DNA of 10,813 bases from Bacteroidota bacterium (lineage in GTDB: Bacteria > Bacteroidota > Bacteroidia > Flavobacteriales > Flavobacteriaceae): the NCBI GenBank assembly GCA_021793135.1, contig JAJYTI010000063.1, positions 1 through 10,813 on the forward strand. The letters are read 5' to 3'. The notes under the pieces were generated by a model. The model searched no databases, had not been told where the DNA came from, and was given only the letters and a program-made list of their open reading frames with translations. Positions 7,040 to 10,813 of this stretch are shown in pieces. The first letter of the stretch is position 1. Every line of letters begins with the position of its first letter. The position numbers and the translations under genes are program-made.

Positions 7040-8068
7040 TTAAGAAATTGGGAGTTCTGGATTCTTCTGCTTAAAAATCAATGAAGCAATAACTGACAAG
7101 CCTAAGAGGCTACCAATAACTATCAATGATGTGCTAGATTGCACTTCATAAATAGGGCTTATAATCATTTTGACTCCTATAAACCCAAGAACAAGCGCTA
7201 AACCATAATTTAAGAAGTGGAATAGATGAATAAAGTTCGCCAATATAAAATATAATGAGCGTAGGCCCAAAATCGCAAAAATATTAGAAGAATATAAAAT
7301 GAATGGAGAATCGGTAATTGCAAAAATTGCTGGAATAGAGTCTATTGCAAAAATCAAATCTGTAAACTCAATAATTCCAACTACTAATAACAATTGAGTA
7401 CCATAACGCACTCCATTTTTAACAGTAAAAAATTTACCCTCATCATATTCGGGATAAATACGGAATAATTTATTCATTATACGCGCTCCCAATCCATCAG
7501 AAACAGCTTGTTTATCTTGCTCTAGCGGGTCGTTAGAATCAAAAGCTGACTTCCATGCCGCAATAAGTAATCCGATACCAAACAAGGTCATTACTACATT
7601 TATTTGAATCGGATTAGTAAAAAATCCATTAAATGTAGTTGCAGGAAGATAAGTTAACTGAATGAGCTTTACACCTGCAAAAATAAATATTGCTCGCATT
7701 ATTATAGCACCAATGATACCCCAGAATAAAACTTTATGTTGATAAATCTTAGGTACTTTAAACGCTTGAAATACTAATATAAATACAAATAAATTGTCTA
7801 CTGAGAGTGCTTTTTCAATCCAATAAGCAGATTGAAAATCAGCAAATTCATCGAATCCATAAAAATACCAAACCCCACCACTGAACAACATTGCAAGTCC
7901 TATCCAAGTTACCGACCAAAGTATAGCTTCTTTATTGCTTACCTCGTGAGGATTTTTATTAAAAACCCCAAGGTCTAAAATAAGCATCCCTACTATAATT
8001 ACCACAAAGACTATAATCGTTAATGGATGATGAAAATAGTCTGGATGCGTTACGGATAGTGCAATCAT
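7040..8068 (-). CDS. TerC/Alx family integral membrane protein, putative metal ion exporter
   Basis: This 342-residue polytopic inner-membrane protein belongs to the TerC/Alx family. Members were named for tellurite resistance, but characterised ones export Mn2+ or supply metal to secreted proteins. Hydrophobic segments occur at about 16-34, 48-70, 90-103, 113-137, 157-172, 223-251, 260-278, 284-303 and 313-332. The two family signatures with acidic membrane residues are complete: EKALSVDNLFVF at 85-96 (E85, D91) and EFTDLIFAIDSIPAIFAIT at 234-252 (E234, D237, D243). NIFAILGLRSLYF (262-274) is the third conserved stretch. A hydrophilic cytoplasmic loop spans about 174-220. It starts 30 bp after the DUF4136 gene, so it probably shares that transcript. 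No Mn-sensing yybP-ykoY-like riboswitch would fit in the gap. The transported ion is inferred from the family. Confidence 0.9.
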   Translation of the reverse strand: MIALSVTHPDYFHHPLTIIVFVVIIVGMLILDLGVFNKNPHEVSNKEAILWSVTWIGLAMLFSGGVWYFYGFDEFADFQSAYWIEKALSVDNLFVFILVFQAFKVPKIYQHKVLFWGIIGAIIMRAIFIFAGVKLIQLTYLPATTFNGFFTNPIQINVVMTLFGIGLLIAAWKSAFDSNDPLEQDKQAVSDGLGARIMNKLFRIYPEYDEGKFFTVKNGVRYGTQLLLVVGIIEFTDLIFAIDSIPAIFAITDSPFILYSSNIFAILGLRSLYFILANFIHLFHFLNYGLALVLGFIGVKMIISPIYEVQSSTSLIVIGSLLGLSVIASLIFKQKNPELPIS

Positions 8069-8098
8069 GATTGACTTGAATTAAGATAACGAATGGGA

Positions 8099-8623
8099 TT
8101 ACTTTTTCTTTGGAGGGAAGTTTCGTAATAACTTAGATACATTCTTTTTATACTGTGCATCTCTACTTGAAACACTACCACCTTCTTTAACTTCAGCCTT
8201 CATAGCACCTTGCCAAATGAGTTTATCTTGATCTTTATCAATGACATCAAATGTAATGTGCTGAATCTTGGTATTACCACCTATAGGTATTCGAGTATTT
8301 ACTCCTATTCCTACACCTCTACCAATTCTTTGGCCAATTCCTACACCAAAAGAACTATAGGAAGGCTTAGAAGTTTGCTCTGTATAATAATTAATATATA
8401 CATCTGGGTTATTGCTTTTCAAAAAACCTTTTTCCCTCATAACATTATCCACAGCACGACGCATCCTAGAATCGTTAAGCTCATTTAAGCCTGAACGCAT
8501 CTTAGGATAATAATTATAGGTTTTATATTGCGAAAAATTTGTTTGACTATCATAATCTATATTTATAGACTTACAAGAGTATAAGGCAAACAAAGAAAAA
8601 GCCAAAAGTGTATAACGCCACAT
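8099..8623 (-). CDS. DUF4136 family lipoprotein
   Basis: This 174-residue protein starts with a short lipoprotein signal peptide: a basic start, a hydrophobic core and the lipobox LYSC at 14-17, so C17 would be lipidated. The rest fits the DUF4136 family, common in Bacteroidota and of unknown function: DYDSQTNFSQYKTYNYY just after the signal, PDVYINYY at about 73-80, a glycine-rich stretch at 91-116 (SFGVGIGQRIGRGVGIGV), then TFDVIDKDQDKLIWQGAM and a basic C-terminus ending PPKKK. No acidic residues follow the cysteine within five positions, so there is no obvious surface-export signal and a periplasmic-face anchor is more likely. It sits 50 bp downstream of obg and 30 bp upstream of the terC-family gene. 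Confidence 0.85.
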   Translation of the reverse strand: MWRYTLLAFSLFALYSCKSINIDYDSQTNFSQYKTYNYYPKMRSGLNELNDSRMRRAVDNVMREKGFLKSNNPDVYINYYTEQTSKPSYSSFGVGIGQRIGRGVGIGVNTRIPIGGNTKIQHITFDVIDKDQDKLIWQGAMKAEVKEGGSVSSRDAQYKKNVSKLLRNFPPKKK

Positions 8624-8673
8624 AACTGTATCTTATTAAGTATTAATGATATATAAATATATAGGCAATTTAT

Positions 8674-9699
8674 TTATTTTTCACTTGGATGAACTAAATC
8701 TTCCGATATTTGACTCCAAATTCTATCTTTTAGCTCAACAATACCTTCTTCGGTTGCAGAGGAGAAGAATAGTAAATTTATTTCTGGTAAATTCTTTTTG
8801 AATTCTTCTCTTATTTCGGTTTTCAATTCTTTATCTAATAAATCCGATTTAGAAATCGCTATAATTCTAGACTTATCAAGTAACTCTGGATTGTATCTTT
8901 CCAATTCACTTAATAGTGTTTCGTATTGCTTAACAGGCTCCATTGCGTCTGCAGGAATAAGAAACAACAAGGTAGAATTTCTCTCTATATGTCGTAAGAA
9001 ATAATGTCCTAAACCTTTTCCTTCGGCAGCACCTTCAATAATTCCTGGAATATCGGCCATCACAAAAGTGCTATAGTCCCGGTACTCCACAATTCCCAAA
9101 CTTGGTTTAAGAGTAGTAAACTCATAATCGGCAATTTTAGGTTTTGCAGCAGTAATAGTAGCTAGTAAAGTAGATTTACCTGCGTTAGGGAATCCTACCA
9201 ATCCAACATCGGCAAGAATCTTCATCTCCAAGGTTATCTGCTTTTCTATTCCTGGCAATCCTGGCTGTGCATATCTTGGCGTTTGTCTTACAGAAGATTT
9301 AAAGTGATAGTTTCCTAAACCTCCTTTTCCTCCTTCTGCAACAATACGCTCTTCTCCATCTTCGGTAAGCTCAAACAAGATTTTGTCTGTCTCGGTATCT
9401 CGAACAACTGTTCCTAATGGAACTTCGATTACCACATCTTCTCCATCAGCGCCGGTGCTTCGTTGTTTTCCACCATTACCACCATGTCCAGCTCTAACGT
9501 GTTGTTTAAACTTAAGATGAAATAATGTCCAATAATTTTTATTGGCACGTATAATAACATGGCCACCACGTCCGCCATCACCACCGTCAGGTCCTCCCTT
9601 AGGCACGTGTTTTTCTCTTCGCAAGCGCGTACTTCCACCACCACCTTTACCAGATGCTATATGAATCTTTATATAATCAACAAAATTCCCTCTAGGCAT
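8674..9699 (-). CDS. obg: Obg family GTPase (CgtA/ObgE)
   Basis: This 341-residue cytoplasmic GTPase takes part in late 50S subunit assembly and in stress responses. The N-terminal Obg fold (about 1-160) shows the glycine-rich repeats GKGGGGS, KGGPDGGDGGRGG and AGHGGNGG. The G domain has G1 GFPNAGKST at 169-177, G2 FTTLKP at 194-199, G3 DIPGIIEGAAEGKG at 216-229, G4 SKSD at 283-286 and G5 SSATEEG at 313-319. In G4 the usual Asn of NKxD is a Ser; I believe this is common in Bacteroidota Obg. The protein ends shortly after the G domain, so it lacks the C-terminal OCT extension of some Obg proteins. The start gives the familiar GNFVDYIKI. A promoter-like sequence sits 24-56 bp upstream of the ATG. 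Confidence 0.95.
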   Translation of the reverse strand: MPRGNFVDYIKIHIASGKGGGGSTRLRREKHVPKGGPDGGDGGRGGHVIIRANKNYWTLFHLKFKQHVRAGHGGNGGKQRSTGADGEDVVIEVPLGTVVRDTETDKILFELTEDGEERIVAEGGKGGLGNYHFKSSVRQTPRYAQPGLPGIEKQITLEMKILADVGLVGFPNAGKSTLLATITAAKPKIADYEFTTLKPSLGIVEYRDYSTFVMADIPGIIEGAAEGKGLGHYFLRHIERNSTLLFLIPADAMEPVKQYETLLSELERYNPELLDKSRIIAISKSDLLDKELKTEIREEFKKNLPEINLLFFSSATEEGIVELKDRIWSQISEDLVHPSEK

Positions 9700-9722
9700 A
9701 AATAATCTATCTATTTAAATGG

Positions 9723-9755
9723 CAAAATTAAGCAATAGGAAGTTCCTACGCACAA
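9723..9755 (-). promoter_or_regulatory. Candidate obg promoter (TTG-N22-TAATTTTG)
   Basis: On the minus strand, TTG at 9753-9755 is followed after 22 bases by TAATTTTG at 9723-9730. Both halves match the Bacteroidota pattern TTG-N17-23-TAnnTTTG. The predicted start site is about 15-20 bp before the obg ATG. This suggests that obg and the two genes after it are transcribed separately from adk. Confidence 0.5.
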
Positions 9756-9780
9756 TGCTAACTATATTTTAGTATTGCAC

Positions 9781-9814
9781 TAGAATAAAAAAACTTTTTG
9801 TGAAAATTATTCTA
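9781..9814. repeat. Inverted repeat directly after the adk stop, possible terminator hairpin
   Basis: TAGAATAA at 9781-9788 and TTATTCTA at 9807-9814 form a perfect 8-bp inverted repeat around an 18-base A/T-rich loop, touching the adk stop codon. It could end adk transcription or stabilise the mRNA end. The stem holds only one G-C pair and the T-run lies inside the loop, not after the stem, so it is not a standard intrinsic terminator. Chance is a real possibility in such AT-rich DNA. Confidence 0.25.
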
Positions 9815-10387
9815 TTATAAAGAAGCGACTAATGTGTTTAATCTATCCGATATCTCCTCGATAGACCCCACTCCATTTATTCCGAAATATTTATCTCTTT
9901 TTTTATAATAGTCTTTTAAAGTATCGGTTTTACGGTAATACTCTTCAATACGCTCACGAATAATTTCTTCGTTTGCATCGTCCTTACGACCACTAAACTT
10001 TCCTCTTTCTAACAAGCGTTCTACCAATACTTCGTTTTCTACCTCTAGAGCAACCATAGCATCAATCTGGCTATCGATTTCTTCCATAAACTCTGCAAGT
10101 GCATCAGCCTGTACTTCTGTACGTGGAAAACCATCAAAGATAAAGCCATTTGCTTCTGGATTTTTCTTTACTTCATCCTTAAGCATGTTAATAGTAACCT
10201 CATCTGGAACCAAATGTCCTTTTTCGATATACGATTTAGCTAAATTTCCTAGCTCTGTTCCTCCTTTAATGTTTCTTCTAAACACATCTCCAGTAGAGAT
10301 ATGTACTAGATTTTGTTTCTCTTTTAAGATTTCTGCTTGTGTACCTTTTCCTGCACCTGGAGGGCCAAATAATACTATATTTTTCAT
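9815..10387 (-). CDS. adk: Adenylate kinase, short type
   Basis: This 190-residue cytosolic enzyme interconverts AMP + ATP and 2 ADP. It shows the P-loop GPPGAGKGT at 8-16, the AMP-site STGD at 31-34, DGFPRT at 85-90 and the lid-start arginines in RGKFSGRKDD at 128-137. The lid is the short form: the insertion of about 30 residues found in long (E. coli-like, sometimes zinc-bearing) adenylate kinases is absent, which accounts for the length. The start MKNIVLFGPPGAGKGT is conserved and fixes the ATG. The gene is divergent from purK across 96 bp and is followed by obg after 115 bp. No hypoxanthine phosphoribosyltransferase domain or gene adjoins it here, although I recall such an association with adk in some Bacteroidota. 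The assignment is secure. Confidence 0.96.
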   Translation of the reverse strand: MKNIVLFGPPGAGKGTQAEILKEKQNLVHISTGDVFRRNIKGGTELGNLAKSYIEKGHLVPDEVTINMLKDEVKKNPEANGFIFDGFPRTEVQADALAEFMEEIDSQIDAMVALEVENEVLVERLLERGKFSGRKDDANEEIIRERIEEYYRKTDTLKDYYKKRDKYFGINGVGSIEEISDRLNTLVASL

Positions 10388-10404
10388 GTAGTCAAACTTG
10401 TCTT

Positions 10405-10434
10405 TTGTAGATTGCTATAGAACATCTACTTTTG
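10405..10434 (+). promoter_or_regulatory. Candidate purK promoter (TTG-N19-TACTTTTG)
   Basis: TTG at 10405-10407 is followed after 19 bases by TACTTTTG at 10427-10434, a full match to the Bacteroidota pattern TTG-N17-23-TAnnTTTG. The predicted start is near 10440, leaving a leader of roughly 45 bases before the purK ATG at 10484. It lies wholly in the adk-purK gap and is the best-formed promoter in the window. Confidence 0.55.
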
Positions 10435-10444
10435 TTACAATACA

Positions 10445-10452
10445 CAAATATA
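10445..10452 (-). promoter_or_regulatory. Candidate adk promoter -7 element (TATATTTG)
   Basis: On the minus strand TATATTTG matches TAnnTTTG exactly, 57 bp upstream of the adk ATG. No TTG is present at the usual distance, so support is partial. The element lies 10 bp beyond the purK -7 element and points toward it, so the two predicted start sites fall on nearly the same bases. Confidence 0.35.
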
Positions 10453-10483
10453 CTAATTACAAACTTGTTGTACCTTATCTAAT

Positions 10484-10813
10484 ATGACAAACTATTTTTC
10501 AACTTCCTTTTCATTGGCTATCCTAGGGGGTGGCCAGTTAGGCAAAATGCTACTCTACGAAACCCGCAAATGGGATGTCTACACAAAAGTCTTAGACCCT
10601 AGTAATGAAGCACCTTGCCGAATAGCATGCAATGAATTCGTTCAAGGAGATTTAATGGATTACGATACTGTATACCAATTTGCAAAAGATGCCGATGTAG
10701 TTACTATAGAAATTGAAAATGTTAATATAGAGGCTTTAGAAACATTAGAAAAAGAAGGTAAAAAAGTATATCCAAGCCCAAAAACTCTTCGAAATATTCA
10801 AGATAAAGGAGAT
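10484..10813 (+). CDS. purK: N5-carboxyaminoimidazole ribonucleotide synthase (PurK), 3'-truncated by the window
   Basis: The first 110 codons of a PurK gene are present and the reading frame is open to the last base. PurK is an ATP-grasp enzyme of de novo purine synthesis that makes N5-CAIR from AIR, bicarbonate and ATP. The pre-ATP-grasp nucleotide fold starts with LAILGGGQLGKML at 11-23, followed by VLDPSNEAPC at 36-45, TIEIENV at 74-80, YPSP at 96-99 and the start of the next motif, LRNIQDKGD, at 102-110. Family members run to about 350-390 residues, so roughly 250-280 are missing to the right. The ATG at 10484 is chosen because it is preceded by a promoter-like sequence at a suitable distance. 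The nine residues before the conserved fold vary in the family. A purE partner would be expected nearby but cannot be seen. Confidence 0.93.
   Translation, partial: MTNYFSTSFSLAILGGGQLGKMLLYETRKWDVYTKVLDPSNEAPCRIACNEFVQGDLMDYDTVYQFAKDADVVTIEIENVNIEALETLEKEGKKVYPSPKTLRNIQDKGD

Noticed and set aside
7040..8068. Tellurite resistance operon.
   Set aside because: Only a TerC-family protein is present; no TerA, TerB, TerD, TerE or TerZ-like genes surround it, so a general metal-export role is more likely.
9429..9644. A 71-codon minus-strand frame inside obg.
   Set aside because: It is an out-of-frame reading of the glycine-rich Obg fold, and the obg frame carries all the family motifs.
1..10813. 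Search for CRISPR arrays, tRNA or rRNA genes, insertion sequences, prophage or defence genes, and phase-variable repeats.
   Set aside because: Reading both strands showed no regularly spaced repeats, no cloverleaf-like segments in the short gaps, no transposase or integrase motifs and no long simple-sequence tracts. The window looks like ordinary core genome.

Overview
The window reads as a housekeeping stretch of a flavobacterial (Bacteroidota, probably Flavobacteriaceae) chromosome. This rests on the AT-rich composition, on A/T-rich leaders without Shine-Dalgarno sequences, on sequences matching the Bacteroidota promoter pattern TTG-N17-23-TAnnTTTG, and on the protein families present: a DUF7033 deacetylase-like protein, a DUF4136 lipoprotein, a short Bacteroidota-type rhomboid and a TerC of the flavobacterial type. 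I cannot name the genus.

Layout from left to right. (1) rlmB (+) and a rhomboid protease gene (-) converge and overlap by 41 bp. (2) rarA (+) converges on a YjjG-like HAD phosphatase (-), and their stop codons share one CTAG. (3) A tight leftward cluster follows: radC, then the DUF7033 protein 3 bp downstream, then the HAD gene joined through a TAATG stop/start. Upstream of it, 59 bp away, lies an Mpl-type Mur ligase gene. (4) Further leftward genes are obg, a DUF4136 lipoprotein gene and a terC-family gene, with gaps of 50 and 30 bp that fit one transcript. (5) adk (-) lies 115 bp beyond obg and is divergent from purK (+), which runs off the right edge after 110 codons.

The genes cover 23S rRNA methylation and ribosome assembly (RlmB, Obg), DNA replication and repair (RarA, RadC), nucleotide metabolism (Adk, PurK, possibly the HAD protein), cell-wall recycling (Mpl) and membrane or envelope functions (rhomboid, TerC, DUF4136). 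Almost every base is coding. No intergenic gap exceeds about 115 bp, and I see no mobile elements, CRISPR arrays, tRNA or rRNA genes, or prophage traces.

I do not see a new multi-gene system. The points most worth a second look are the DUF7033 protein that lacks visible deacetylase metal ligands, the adk/purK intergenic region where candidate promoters face each other, the compact convergent gene ends, and a candidate rarA promoter so close to its ATG that the mRNA could be leaderless.
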